Source: Pseudomonas sp. UBA1879
GTDB taxonomy: Bacteria > Pseudomonadota > Gammaproteobacteria > Pseudomonadales > Pseudomonadaceae
Length of the DNA: 64,000 bases
Assembly: GCF_002338065.1 (NCBI RefSeq)
Contig: NZ_DDHJ01000013.1
Location: 268,727-332,726, forward strand
Direction of reading: 5' to 3'
In this document: positions 23,186 to 31,760 of the stretch, one piece after another
How the letters are laid out: each line of letters begins with the position of its first letter
How positions within the stretch are numbered: the stretch's first letter is position 1
Notes under the pieces: model-generated
What the model saw: the letters and a program-made list of their open reading frames with translations, nothing else
Databases searched by the model: none
Told to the model about the DNA's origin: nothing
Made by a program: the position numbers and the translations under genes

Positions 23186-25951
23186 TCAGACCAGTCGCGA
23201 CAGCATTTCGCGAGCCTCGGTCTTCTGGCCGTCGTCCCCCTCCGCCACGACTTCATCGAGGATATCGCGGGCGCCATCGGCATCGCCCATTTCGATGTAG
23301 GCGCGGGCCAGGTCCAGCTTGGTCGCCGCTTCATCGGTCCCCGACAGGAAGTCGAACTCCGGTTCGTCGTCGGCCAGCAGCGCGTCGTCTTCAGTGAAAG
23401 TTGGAACGTCGTCGAACGGCTTGGCAATCGGCGGTTGTTCGAGGCTGTTGGACAGACGCTCAAGCTCGGCGTTGACGTCGTCAATTTCCGAGGCAAAGGC
23501 TTCAGAAGCCTGATCGGTCTCGATCTCATCGGCGAGCGACAAATCGAAATCATCGGGCAACTCAAGCTCGTCGTCATCGGCCTGTGTGTGAGCGCCCCGG
23601 TCAACCAAACTTTCGCGCAGTGGCAAGTCGCCCACTGGGTCTTCAAGGCCAAGCAGGTCGTTGTCCTCGGCTCTGAGAGCGGGCTGATCTTCCGAAAGAT
23701 CAAGATCGAAATCCGCCAGGTCGCCTGGTGCCGCCTTGGCTTCGGTCTGCTCGCGCAGGATCGCGTCGAAGTCGAGATCGTCCGCCGCCGCGCCACCGAA
23801 GGGTGCATCGAGGTCCAGATCATCAAGACCATCGTGCGCGCTGGGCGCACTGAGATCTTTGACTTCGGCGGGAGAAGCCGCTTCCAGATCATCCAGACTC
23901 AAGTCAAACGCGGTGTCGAAATCGTCCGGAGTTTCCACGACAGGCGCAGGTGCCGGCTCAGATTCGGCCTTGTCGGTCAGCAAATCCTCGACGTACCGGG
24001 CGTCCATTTCAGAAGCCAAAGCCGCTGCGCCCGCCGCCCCCGCAACCGCCGCAGCAGCCGCGGCCATGGCGGGATAACGGCTCTTGAGCGCCTCGACTTC
24101 AGCGTGGTTCTTTCCCGTGGCCACCAGTTGGCGTTCCTGCGCGACGAAACCGGCCTGATTGCCCTGTTGCGCGTAGAGTTCCATGAGCTTGAGGCGCAGT
24201 TCGCTACGCTGAGGCTCTTCTTTTATCGCCTCTTCCAACAGTGCAACGGCTTGGTTCGTACGGCCATAAGCGATATGGATTTCAGCCTGCACCAGCACAT
24301 CAGTCGGACGCTCACGGGTCGGCTCGATGATGACGGCCGACAGAGGTGCCGGCTTTACGGCAGGCGGAGGCACCTCCAGCCCCTCGAAACTGCTTTCCGG
24401 CATGTTCATGTCAGACGCGAAATCGGATTCTTCCGACAACGCACGCGCCATTTGCCGATGTCTTTCCGCTTCGAGAATGGCGTTGCGACGACGCACCAAC
24501 AGCAGGATCAGCAGCAACAACACCAGAACCGCAGCACCGCCGATTAAGCCCATCAGCATCGGACTGGCGAGAATCTTGTCCAATGTGCTTTGGTTGTCGG
24601 GGTTGGCAGCGGTGTCTGGCGCCACGACCAACGGCTGATCCGGTGTCGCTCCCGTGACATTCGCACCTTCGACGGGCAGCGCGTCTTCAGGGGCAATTTC
24701 ATTGGGCGGCTTGCCCGCGGCATCCGGGGCAGGCGCGGGTGACACGATCTGCGCCGGCATGGCCGGATTGGCGGCGTTGTTCGGGTTGGTCACGCTGTTG
24801 GGGCTGACCGTGCCATTGGCATCGTTGACCGGTGGCGGTGGCACTGCGGCGCCAGCGGCTTGCATCTTGGCCAGTTGATCGTTTTTCAGTTCGATCAGAC
24901 GCTGAAGTTTGTCGACCTGACTTTGCAGGTCGCTCATGCGGCTTTTCAGCTCGGCGTTGTCACGACGAGTGCTGTCCAGATTTTCCTGGGTGACCGCGAG
25001 TTTATTGCTCAGTTCAGCATCGCCCGCCGCGCCTTTGGCGCCTGGCTTATTGCCCGAGACCAGACTGAGGTTGTCTTTGGCGTCAATCTGCGCAGGGGCA
25101 GCACCGGTACGGTCACGACGCGTTGCGTCCACTTGGCGGGTGCCGCTCGGCAGGCGCCGGCCTTCACGCCAGGCGCGGTTTTGTTCTGCCACTTCGGCAA
25201 TGGCCCGAGGCTGCGGCGTGGCGGTCGCTTCCTGCGGCGACGGCAAACGCAAAACCTGGCCTTTTTTCAGCCGATTGATGTTGCCGGCAATGAAGGCGTC
25301 CGGGTTCAACGCCTGAATGGCCAGCATGGTCTGCTGCACCGTTCCGCCGTTACGCACCCGCTCGGCAATTTCCCACAAGGTGTCGTTATTGGCGGTGGTG
25401 TATTGGGTGAACTTGGGCTCTGCAGGCGCTGCCGGGGCTGGAGCAGGCGTCGGTGCGGCAGGCGCCTCGGCGGTCGGGGCCTGAGCAGGGGCGGTGCCGG
25501 GAGCGGTAGACGGCAACTGGGCCGTCGCTGCGGCAGCAGCTTGTGGCGAGACCTTCGGCGGGTCGAGCAGCAGGCTGTACTCGCGCAGCACCCGACCGTT
25601 AGGCCAGAGCACTTGCACCAGGAATTTTACGTAAGGATCACGAATGGGCTTGCTGGACGTAATGCGCAGAACGCTCTTGCCGCCGGGCGTCACGATCGGC
25701 GTGAACGTCAAGTCATCAAGGACTGCCGTACGCCCGACGCCTGCCTGCGCAAATTCGGCCGAGCTGGCCAGACTGGGCACGACCTGGGCAGAATTGAGAT
25801 CCTGCACTTGCGTAAGCTCGATCTCGGCAAGCAGCGGCTGGTTCAGGCTCGACTTCACGGTCAAACCACCGAGACCAAGCGCCTGAGCCATCCCGGATGA
25901 CAACGCCGAGGCTGCAGCGATTGCTAAAACCAGTTTACGAACCTGAACCAT
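23186..25951 (-). CDS. fimV: FimV: peptidoglycan-binding polar hub protein
   Basis: FimV (921 aa) is needed for type IV pilus function and polar organisation in Pseudomonas. It has a signal peptide (1-25, ending AQALG), an N-terminal FimV domain (about 25-135), a LysM-type peptidoglycan-binding module (about 170-235; TANNDTLWEIAERVRNG), a Gln/Glu-rich coiled-coil stretch (about 300-360), one membrane segment (LMGLIGGAAVLVLLLLILLL) and a long acidic cytoplasmic part with TPR helices, ending EAATKLDLARAYIEMGDADG. The overall layout and length match P. aeruginosa FimV. A perfect terminator follows. Confidence 0.95.
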   Translation of the reverse strand: MVQVRKLVLAIAAASALSSGMAQALGLGGLTVKSSLNQPLLAEIELTQVQDLNSAQVVPSLASSAEFAQAGVGRTAVLDDLTFTPIVTPGGKSVLRITSSKPIRDPYVKFLVQVLWPNGRVLREYSLLLDPPKVSPQAAAAATAQLPSTAPGTAPAQAPTAEAPAAPTPAPAPAAPAEPKFTQYTTANNDTLWEIAERVRNGGTVQQTMLAIQALNPDAFIAGNINRLKKGQVLRLPSPQEATATPQPRAIAEVAEQNRAWREGRRLPSGTRQVDATRRDRTGAAPAQIDAKDNLSLVSGNKPGAKGAAGDAELSNKLAVTQENLDSTRRDNAELKSRMSDLQSQVDKLQRLIELKNDQLAKMQAAGAAVPPPPVNDANGTVSPNSVTNPNNAANPAMPAQIVSPAPAPDAAGKPPNEIAPEDALPVEGANVTGATPDQPLVVAPDTAANPDNQSTLDKILASPMLMGLIGGAAVLVLLLLILLLVRRRNAILEAERHRQMARALSEESDFASDMNMPESSFEGLEVPPPAVKPAPLSAVIIEPTRERPTDVLVQAEIHIAYGRTNQAVALLEEAIKEEPQRSELRLKLMELYAQQGNQAGFVAQERQLVATGKNHAEVEALKSRYPAMAAAAAAVAGAAGAAALASEMDARYVEDLLTDKAESEPAPAPVVETPDDFDTAFDLSLDDLEAASPAEVKDLSAPSAHDGLDDLDLDAPFGGAAADDLDFDAILREQTEAKAAPGDLADFDLDLSEDQPALRAEDNDLLGLEDPVGDLPLRESLVDRGAHTQADDDELELPDDFDLSLADEIETDQASEAFASEIDDVNAELERLSNSLEQPPIAKPFDDVPTFTEDDALLADDEPEFDFLSGTDEAATKLDLARAYIEMGDADGARDILDEVVAEGDDGQKTEAREMLSRLV

Positions 25952-26067
25952 AGCCCATCCCTTGTTTAAAATTTCCCCGGCGACCGAGAAGATAAAGCCT
26001 GCTAGGGCGTAGGGCGTTTCTACACGCCACAGCTAGAATGATTCTTTGAATTGCCGGCAAGTATCTT

Positions 26068-27078
26068 TTACGTAAGCTCTTTTATCAACAATTCAGCGAC
26101 CTGCACAGCGTTCAACGCCGCGCCTTTGCGCACATTGTCCGAAGTGACCCAAAAGTTCAGCTCGCAGGCATCGTCAATACCGCCGCGTAAACGTCCTACA
26201 TAGACGGCGTCCTGCCCGACTGCATCGCCCACCGGCGTCGGGTAATCGCCAGCGTCTACGAGCTCAATCCCCTCCGCCGCGTTCAAGGCGTCTCCGACGG
26301 CCGCCAGATCGAACGGCGAAGCAGCCTCCACCGACACGCTCAGACTGTCGCCAAAGAACACCGGCACTTGAATGCAGCTCACGCCGATCTTGATTAAAGG
26401 CAGCGCCAGCAACTCGCGCAACTCATCGACCAGGCGTTTTTCCAGAGGCACATGACCTTGGGCATCCGGCACGCCCACTTGGGCAAGGACGTTGAACGCC
26501 ATCTGCCGGTCAAACACGCGCGGCTCGAGCGGCCGAACGTTGAGCAGCTCGGCGGTCTGGCGTGCCAGCTCGGTGACCCCTTCCCGCCCCTGGCTGGACA
26601 CCGCCATGCAGGCCGTTACGTTCACCCGCCGGATGTCCAGTAGCTGACGTAACGGGGCAAGCGCCAAGGCCAGCGCCGTCGCACCGGAGCTCGGGCAGGC
26701 CACCTGAAGGGGTTTGCCAAGGCGACTCAACAGGTCGCCATTGACCTCGGGGACAAGGTTCGGCGCCTGCTCGACCGGCAGACCACCGGACAGGTCGATC
26801 ACTGCACAGCCCGCAGCCGTGGCATGCCTGGCGTGATTGCGGGTGACATCAGGGCCCGCCGCAAAGAACGCGATGTTCACTTTGCCGAAATCGAAGGCGT
26901 CGACCTCACGCACGCGTACGTTCTTGCCGCGATAGGCGACCGAGCTGCCGGCCGATTCAGCGCTCGCCAGCAGGTGCAGTTCGCCGACGGGAAAGTCGCG
27001 CTCCTCGAGGATCTGGACGATGGTTTCGCCGACAGTACCGGTGGCGCCGATCACGGCGATATCAAAGGACTGACTCAT
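26068..27078 (-). CDS. usg: USG-1-like aspartate-semialdehyde dehydrogenase paralog
   Basis: The 336-residue protein has the ASADH fold: Rossmann motif IGATGTVGETIVQ (residues 10-22) and C-terminal SDNVRKGAALNAVQVAELL. In active enzymes of this type the nucleophile lies in ACPNCST; here the segment reads VACPSSGAT (residues 126-134), so the Cys position is Ser131, while Cys128 corresponds to the non-catalytic first Cys. It is therefore probably not the main asd gene but the USG-1 homolog known next to fimV in Pseudomonas. In other Pseudomonas it follows asd and leuB, which are absent here. It lies 116 bases upstream of fimV. Confidence 0.88.
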   Translation of the reverse strand: MSQSFDIAVIGATGTVGETIVQILEERDFPVGELHLLASAESAGSSVAYRGKNVRVREVDAFDFGKVNIAFFAAGPDVTRNHARHATAAGCAVIDLSGGLPVEQAPNLVPEVNGDLLSRLGKPLQVACPSSGATALALALAPLRQLLDIRRVNVTACMAVSSQGREGVTELARQTAELLNVRPLEPRVFDRQMAFNVLAQVGVPDAQGHVPLEKRLVDELRELLALPLIKIGVSCIQVPVFFGDSLSVSVEAASPFDLAAVGDALNAAEGIELVDAGDYPTPVGDAVGQDAVYVGRLRGGIDDACELNFWVTSDNVRKGAALNAVQVAELLIKELT

Positions 27079-27166
27079 GCAAAAACCTCAGAAAAATCGG
27101 GGGGCGGCACTTTAACCGCGAGTGGCACGCCAGGCAATTCGCCCGGCCGTTTCAACGCTGAACGCG

Positions 27167-27730
27167 TTAAGGCTCCAGGCCCACCGGAAAGAACTCGCCG
27201 TGGCTCCAGACGCCCAGCCAGCGCTCACCGTCGATCGCCCGCACGACCGCAAGCTCCACCAGTTGATAAAAAACATTGCGATGGATCAGCGCTTCGAGGT
27301 TGCTGCGCACGTGCACATAAGGCGCAGGCTCTTGAGTGGCGGGGTCGATGCTGACGCGCAGGGGATGTTCGGCACTGGCCTCGACCACGTCGTCGACTTG
27401 GGTCGTGAAGCGGAGAATCTGCGACTCGCCTTCACCCTCCACGTCCAGCAGGACGGCGACAAAGGGCGCGTCGTCTACCGTGATGCCGACCTTTTCCACG
27501 GGCGTGATCAAGAAATAATCGTCACCGTCCCGCCGAATGATGGTGGAAAACAGCTTCACCATCGGCTTACGGCCTATTGGCGTGCCCAAGTAAAACCAAG
27601 TGCCGTCGCGGGCGATTCGCATGTCGATATCGCCGCAAAAATCAGGGCTCCACAGGTGCACAGGGGGCAAGCCCTTGCCGGTCTTGGGCAATTGCGCCAA
27701 CAGGTCGTTGGCCTTTCCCGCACCACTCAT
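27167..27730 (-). CDS. DUF1285 domain protein
   Basis: A 187-residue cytoplasmic protein of the DUF1285 family, whose members fold as two small beta barrels; function unknown. Recognisable stretches are PPVHLWSPDFCGDIDMRIARDG near the start and HVRSNLEALIHRNVFYQLVE near the end. The start at 27730 (MSGAGKAND) replaces a longer frame to 27841 that overlaps the previous gene. It lies ten bases from the DUF4823 gene, probably one operon with it and the TetR gene. In P. aeruginosa the same gene neighbours the TetR gene and tatD. Confidence 0.85.
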   Translation of the reverse strand: MSGAGKANDLLAQLPKTGKGLPPVHLWSPDFCGDIDMRIARDGTWFYLGTPIGRKPMVKLFSTIIRRDGDDYFLITPVEKVGITVDDAPFVAVLLDVEGEGESQILRFTTQVDDVVEASAEHPLRVSIDPATQEPAPYVHVRSNLEALIHRNVFYQLVELAVVRAIDGERWLGVWSHGEFFPVGLEP

Positions 27731-27740
27731 ACGCCTCTCC

Positions 27741-28346
27741 TCAGCGGGCAGAAACGCCCAACAAGCTGCGAGCGTAATCCTCCATGGGCGGCCCAAGCAA
27801 ATCTTCAGGCTTGGTGTCGTGCAGGGTGAGCAGACCGCCACGGCTGTGAATGCGCGCGCTGTCGATGAGATAACGGGTGTTGGTTTCGATCAGCATCAGC
27901 TGAATGACGCCGCTGTCGATGCCCAGACGATCAACGGCTTCCTGATCGGACCATTCGTCAAAATTGCCGATTCGGTCGTCCGCCTTGGCAAAACGGGTGT
28001 AAAGCAGGTAATGCGCGCCCGCGGCACGGGCCTCGTTCATCGCCTCGTCCAGCCCTTCCGGCGCTCGGGCGCGGCGGACCAGCGGGAAATACTCAATGAA
28101 GCCATTGAACGCCTCTTCAGCCACCACATTAGGGCGTGGATAAGCGCCGCCTGGCGGCGCAAAGGCGCCCTGAGCGATATAAATGAAGGAATCGGGTTGC
28201 AGGCGGAAATTGTTGATCCGGCGCGTAGAACTGTGATCCAGCAGACCCGCATCGCTGAGTTCGTCGTGAGCGCCCTGTGCCAGATCGCTGACGTGCATGC
28301 AGCCACTCAGGGCCAGGACGGCCAGCAGTAAAACCAGGCTACGCAT
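27741..28346 (-). CDS. DUF4823-family lipoprotein
   Basis: The lipoprotein (201 aa) has a short signal ending VLALSGCMH, with Cys17 as the lipid site. The mature part has FNGFIEYFPLVRRA and AGAHYLLYTRFAKADDR, typical of the DUF4823 family of Pseudomonas envelope proteins of unknown function. The ATG at 28346 is preceded by GGAGGAAACA, a near-ideal ribosome site. It ends ten bases before the DUF1285 gene. Confidence 0.85.
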   Translation of the reverse strand: MRSLVLLLAVLALSGCMHVSDLAQGAHDELSDAGLLDHSSTRRINNFRLQPDSFIYIAQGAFAPPGGAYPRPNVVAEEAFNGFIEYFPLVRRARAPEGLDEAMNEARAAGAHYLLYTRFAKADDRIGNFDEWSDQEAVDRLGIDSGVIQLMLIETNTRYLIDSARIHSRGGLLTLHDTKPEDLLGPPMEDYARSLLGVSAR

Positions 28347-28506
28347 TGTTTCCTCCAAAGTCCGGCGACGGAAAACCGGCGAATGGCCGGTTAATGCAGC
28401 TTTTGCGCCATGTCAGAAGGTTAATCGCGGATCCTGATCGCCCTCGAACTTCCGACAGCTGAAAGACGCCACTCCTTGCTGCGAGCCTGTCGGCCAACGG
28501 GCGAGG

Positions 28507-29169
28507 TCAGCTGCCCGACGCTTCTGGTTTGAGGTCGTGACCGACTTCAGGGTCGCGCTTGCGCTTGTTGCCCATGCGCACGCCGATGTCCATCAAGAAC
28601 TGGAAAAAACCGTCTTGATCTTCCAGCACGTTGCTCCAGAACGGCGAGTGATACAACGCCACAGCACCGTGCACCAGTGCCCAAGCGGCGCAGTAGTGGA
28701 AGTAAGGCGGCACGTCTTCCAGCTTGCCTTCGGAAATACGGCCCTTGATCAGCAGCGTCAGGCGTTCGAAGTTCGAGGCACGGATTTTGTGCAACTGTTC
28801 GACCCACTCAGGCACCTGATTGCCCTTGACCACCTTCTCCTCCAGCCGGTCGAACAACCGATAGCGCTGCGGATCGCGCATGCGGAATTCAAAGTAGGCG
28901 CGGGACAATGCTTCCTTGTCCTTGTCGACATCGGCGGAATGCAGCAGCTCGTTCAAATCGCGCTCATAGTCGAGCATCAAGCGGAGGTAGATTTCAGCCT
29001 TGGATTTGAAATGCTTATAGATCGTGCCTTTGCCGATACCCACAGCATCGGCAATCATCTCGACGGTGACACTGTCTTCACCCTGTTCGAGAAACAGCTT
29101 TAGCGCGGTGTCGAGAATTTCCTGCTCACGGCGGCGAAACTCACGGACTTTACGAGGTTCTTTCTGCAT
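28507..29169 (-). CDS. TetR/AcrR-family transcriptional regulator
   Basis: The 220-residue regulator has the TetR helix-turn-helix at residues 15-65 (TVEMIADAVGIGKGTIYKHF) and an all-helical ligand domain. In P. aeruginosa the equivalent gene (PA2957) also sits next to DUF1285, but its effector is not obvious. The ATG at 29169 is odd: directly before it the mRNA reads CCTCCTCCT, the opposite of a Shine-Dalgarno. The in-frame alternative at 29190 is a TTG, also without one. A 19-codon upstream frame (29150-29206) overlaps the start. Confidence 0.88.
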   Translation of the reverse strand: MQKEPRKVREFRRREQEILDTALKLFLEQGEDSVTVEMIADAVGIGKGTIYKHFKSKAEIYLRLMLDYERDLNELLHSADVDKDKEALSRAYFEFRMRDPQRYRLFDRLEEKVVKGNQVPEWVEQLHKIRASNFERLTLLIKGRISEGKLEDVPPYFHYCAAWALVHGAVALYHSPFWSNVLEDQDGFFQFLMDIGVRMGNKRKRDPEVGHDLKPEASGS

Positions 29170-29417
29170 AGGAGGAGGCTTTAGGTTCAAAATCGAAGCC
29201 GCACATTATGCCTAAACGGGGTGAAATTGCACGGATCATCCGACGATGTTCATGTTGGAAACCACCTCTGGCGTAAATGCCGCGTTCTGACCCTGCCCGG
29301 CTGATCCGTCTTCGTTTCAAACGAAGGCAGCACCCATTGCGGTATCAAGAGGCCGTCGAGTATTCCAAAACTGTTTAAAAAACGTACAACTCTGGCTGGA
29401 CGCCCGCCGGATATGAC

Positions 29418-29424
29418 CAATACT
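29418..29424 (+). promoter_or_regulatory. Sigma-S-type -10 element of rgsA
   Basis: CAATACT fits the sigma-S extended -10 consensus CYATAMT except at the second base. It lies about seven bases before the expected start of the RgsA RNA. RgsA is known to be sigma-S dependent in Pseudomonas. Confidence 0.55.
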
Positions 29425-29430
29425 TACATT

Positions 29431-29548
29431 CGCCGATGCGGCATCTCCCCCAAGTGCAGTATCGGTAAAGGCACCAATGGATAGCGTGTCTTTGTTTACT
29501 CCTAATGGTCTTAACCCGGATTCACCCCCCAGAACCCGGGTTTTTTTT
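29431..29548 (+). ncRNA. rgsA: Small RNA RgsA
   Basis: The 380-base gap between the TetR and tatD genes holds a compact transcript unit on the plus strand: a sigma-S-type -10 box, about 118 transcribed bases with CGCCGATGCGGC hairpin potential at the 5' end, and a strong terminator (AACCCGG..CCGGGTT plus eight T). The Gac/Rsm- and RpoS-linked sRNA RgsA (P16), about 120 nt, is reported from the same locus, next to tatD and PA2958 in P. aeruginosa. Position, size and promoter type agree. I cannot align it to a reference here. No long coding frame fits; a 23-codon frame from 29413 would start inside the promoter. Confidence 0.75.
29513..29548 (+). terminator. Intrinsic terminator of rgsA
   Basis: AACCCGG pairs with CCGGGTT across a 16-base loop, followed by TTTTTTTT. 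It also protects rgsA from the convergent tatD transcript. Confidence 0.85.
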
Positions 29549-29570
29549 GTCTGCGTTTCGAGACCGGATG

Positions 29571-30359
29571 TCAGCCCGCTTTGACTCGAGCCAGCGGGAA
29601 CAGGCGCTTGAAGTTCTCAGTGGTCTGCTCGGAAAAACGCTCGAAGCACTCACCCCGGAGCATCGCCAGAAACTCGGCCACTTCGCGCACGTATTGCGGC
29701 AGATTAGGCTTGCCGCGATAAGGAATCGGTGCCAGGTACGGCGAATCGGTTTCCACCAGCAAGCGATCCGCCGGCACCTTACTCGCTACATCGCGCAATG
29801 CATCGGCGTTGCGGAAGGTCACGATGCCCGAGAGCGAAATGTAAAAACCCAGATCGAGGGCCGCTTTGGCCATGTCCCAGTCTTCAGTGAAGCAATGCAG
29901 CACGCCGGCCTGGGGCAACGCGGCCTCGCGAAGCAGTTCAAGGGTGTCGGCTCGCGCCCCGCGCGTGTGGACAATCACCGGCTTGCCCGTACGATTGGCA
30001 GCCTGCAAATGCAGACGAAACGACGCTTGCTGCAATTCCGCCGCTTCAGGCTCGTAGTGATAATCCAGGCCGGTTTCGCCAATCGCCACCACGCGCGGGT
30101 GATTCAGTTCGCCCAGCAGCCAATCCAGCGCCGGTGCTTCACCCGGCTTGAGGTCCAGCGGGTGAATGCCGACCGAGCAGTCCACGTCGTCGTAACGCTC
30201 GGCCAGGGCTTTGACCGCGCTGGCATTGTCGGCGCTGACGCCGATGCACAGGAAATGCCCGACACCCCGCCCGCGCGCGGCTTCCAGTGCGTTGTCCAGT
30301 GAGCCTGCGTGTTGGGTGAGATCGAGACGATCAAGGTGACAATGGGAATCTACGAGCAT
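29571..30359 (-). CDS. TatD-family deoxyribonuclease / metal-dependent hydrolase
   Basis: The protein (262 aa) has the TatD metal ligands: MLVDSHCHLDRLD at the start, GETGLDYHYE (Glu and His ligands), VIVHTRGA and LLVETDSPYLAP near the end. TatD proteins are 3'-5' exonucleases or related metallohydrolases. It lies downstream of pilZ in the leftward holB-pilZ-tatD series, the same as in P. aeruginosa (PA2959-2961). Confidence 0.93.
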   Translation of the reverse strand: MLVDSHCHLDRLDLTQHAGSLDNALEAARGRGVGHFLCIGVSADNASAVKALAERYDDVDCSVGIHPLDLKPGEAPALDWLLGELNHPRVVAIGETGLDYHYEPEAAELQQASFRLHLQAANRTGKPVIVHTRGARADTLELLREAALPQAGVLHCFTEDWDMAKAALDLGFYISLSGIVTFRNADALRDVASKVPADRLLVETDSPYLAPIPYRGKPNLPQYVREVAEFLAMLRGECFERFSEQTTENFKRLFPLARVKAG

Positions 30360-30374
30360 GGGAACCGAGGCAAC

Positions 30375-30731
30375 TTACATCGTATGGGTCGGACGGTCGG
30401 ACTTGAGAGCCCCGGCCAGGTAGTTTTCGATCATGTTGCGGGCGGTATTGTCGCCATCGTTGAACTGCACGCCAACGCCCGCTGCGCGGTTGCCCTGAGC
30501 GCCTTTGGGGGTGATCCAGGTCACCTTGCCAGCGACCGGAATCTTTTCCGGTTCGTCCATCAGGTTCAATAGCAGGAACACCTCATCCCCCAGCTTGTAG
30601 CTCTTGCTGGTGGGGATAAACAGACCGCCATTCTTGATGAAAGGCATGTAGGCGGCGTACAGAACCGACTTGTCCTTGATGGTTAGGGACAGGATGCCAT
30701 TACGTGGACCCGGGCTCAGGGGAACACTCAT
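30375..30731 (-). CDS. pilZ: Type IV pilus assembly protein PilZ
   Basis: PilZ (118 aa) is the founding PilZ-domain protein, required for type IV pilus assembly, where it contacts FimX and PilB. The domain covers the whole chain (KNGGLFIPTSKSYKLGDEVFLLL; WITPKGAQGNRAAGVGVQF). As in the P. aeruginosa protein, the RxxxR c-di-GMP motif is missing at the N-terminus, so it should not bind the nucleotide itself. It follows holB by about 40 bases. Confidence 0.94.
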   Translation of the reverse strand: MSVPLSPGPRNGILSLTIKDKSVLYAAYMPFIKNGGLFIPTSKSYKLGDEVFLLLNLMDEPEKIPVAGKVTWITPKGAQGNRAAGVGVQFNDGDNTARNMIENYLAGALKSDRPTHTM

Positions 30732-30773
30732 CTCAACTTCCTCGTGGGGACTGATGTCATGCGGATGGCCAGT

Positions 30774-31760
30774 CTAACCCTGTCCGGTCAGCGCTGCCCA
30801 CTGCACCAATAACGCTTCGAGCAACAAAACGCGATTGAGGTTCGCTTTCGACAGCACTTTCTGACGCTGAAGCAGCACCCAGTCCTGGATTGCGAGGACC
30901 TTACCTTGGGGCGACTTTTGCGCCAGGTATTGCAACACCTTGCGCATGTCAGCCAGACCCAGCCCGCTTTCGTCCTGAGTGAGCTGATAGCGCAGCACCA
31001 GATTCGACCAGTCGCAGAACCAGTCGAACAGCAGCAACAACGGGATGTCTTTCCAGCCTTCGGCCAGTTGGGTCGGCGATTGCTGGCCTTTGAGCAGCTT
31101 CTTCACGCCGTCGACCACCAATGCGCGCTGTTCACGCACGCCCTGGGCCTGAAGACTGACGGCAGCCAGCGGCGAACCGGCCGCGAGGGTCAGCAGCTCG
31201 ACCCGTTCTTCTTCAGTGCATTCCGGCAAGGCATCGGCCAGCCACGCAACACTCATTGCTTCGCTCGGCAACGGGCAGGCCTGCTGCACGCAACGGCTTT
31301 TGATAGTTGGCAACAAACGGCTCGGCTGATGGCTGACGAGCAACAGCACCGTATCACCCGACGGTTCTTCCAGGCTCTTCAGCAGGGCGTTAGCCGCGTT
31401 GATGTTCATCGACTCGACCGGCTCGATCAGCACCACTTTGCGCCCGCCCATCTGCGCGGTTTGCACCACAAAACTGACCAGGTCGCGCACCTGATCCACC
31501 TTGATCGCCTTGTCCGCCTCTTCCGGCTCCAGCACGTAATTGTCCGGATGACTGCCCGCCGCCAGCAGTGAACAGGATTTGCACTGCCCGCACGCTTCCA
31601 ACCCTGCAGGCTGCTGACACAGCAACAGGTGCATCAGGCGCTCGGCCAACGCGCGTTTGCCGATGCCGGCTGGCCCGTGTAGCAGATAGGCATGAGCGTG
31701 CTGAGTACGTCCGGCGAGTTGCTGCCAGAGGCTTTGCTGCCAAGGATAGGCTTCAGCCAT
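30774..31760 (-). CDS. holB: DNA polymerase III subunit delta'
   Basis: HolB (328 aa) is the delta-prime subunit of the clamp loader. It shows the P-loop HGPAGIGKRAL (about residues 25-36), a zinc module with four Cys (LLCQQPAGLEACGQCKSC) and the SRC motif of sensor 1 (TIKSRCVQ). The start at 31760 (MAEAYPWQQS) overlaps the tmk stop by eight bases; a longer frame to 32078 is a shadow of tmk. The tmk-holB-pilZ order is standard for gamma-proteobacteria. Confidence 0.95.
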   Translation of the reverse strand: MAEAYPWQQSLWQQLAGRTQHAHAYLLHGPAGIGKRALAERLMHLLLCQQPAGLEACGQCKSCSLLAAGSHPDNYVLEPEEADKAIKVDQVRDLVSFVVQTAQMGGRKVVLIEPVESMNINAANALLKSLEEPSGDTVLLLVSHQPSRLLPTIKSRCVQQACPLPSEAMSVAWLADALPECTEEERVELLTLAAGSPLAAVSLQAQGVREQRALVVDGVKKLLKGQQSPTQLAEGWKDIPLLLLFDWFCDWSNLVLRYQLTQDESGLGLADMRKVLQYLAQKSPQGKVLAIQDWVLLQRQKVLSKANLNRVLLLEALLVQWAALTGQG

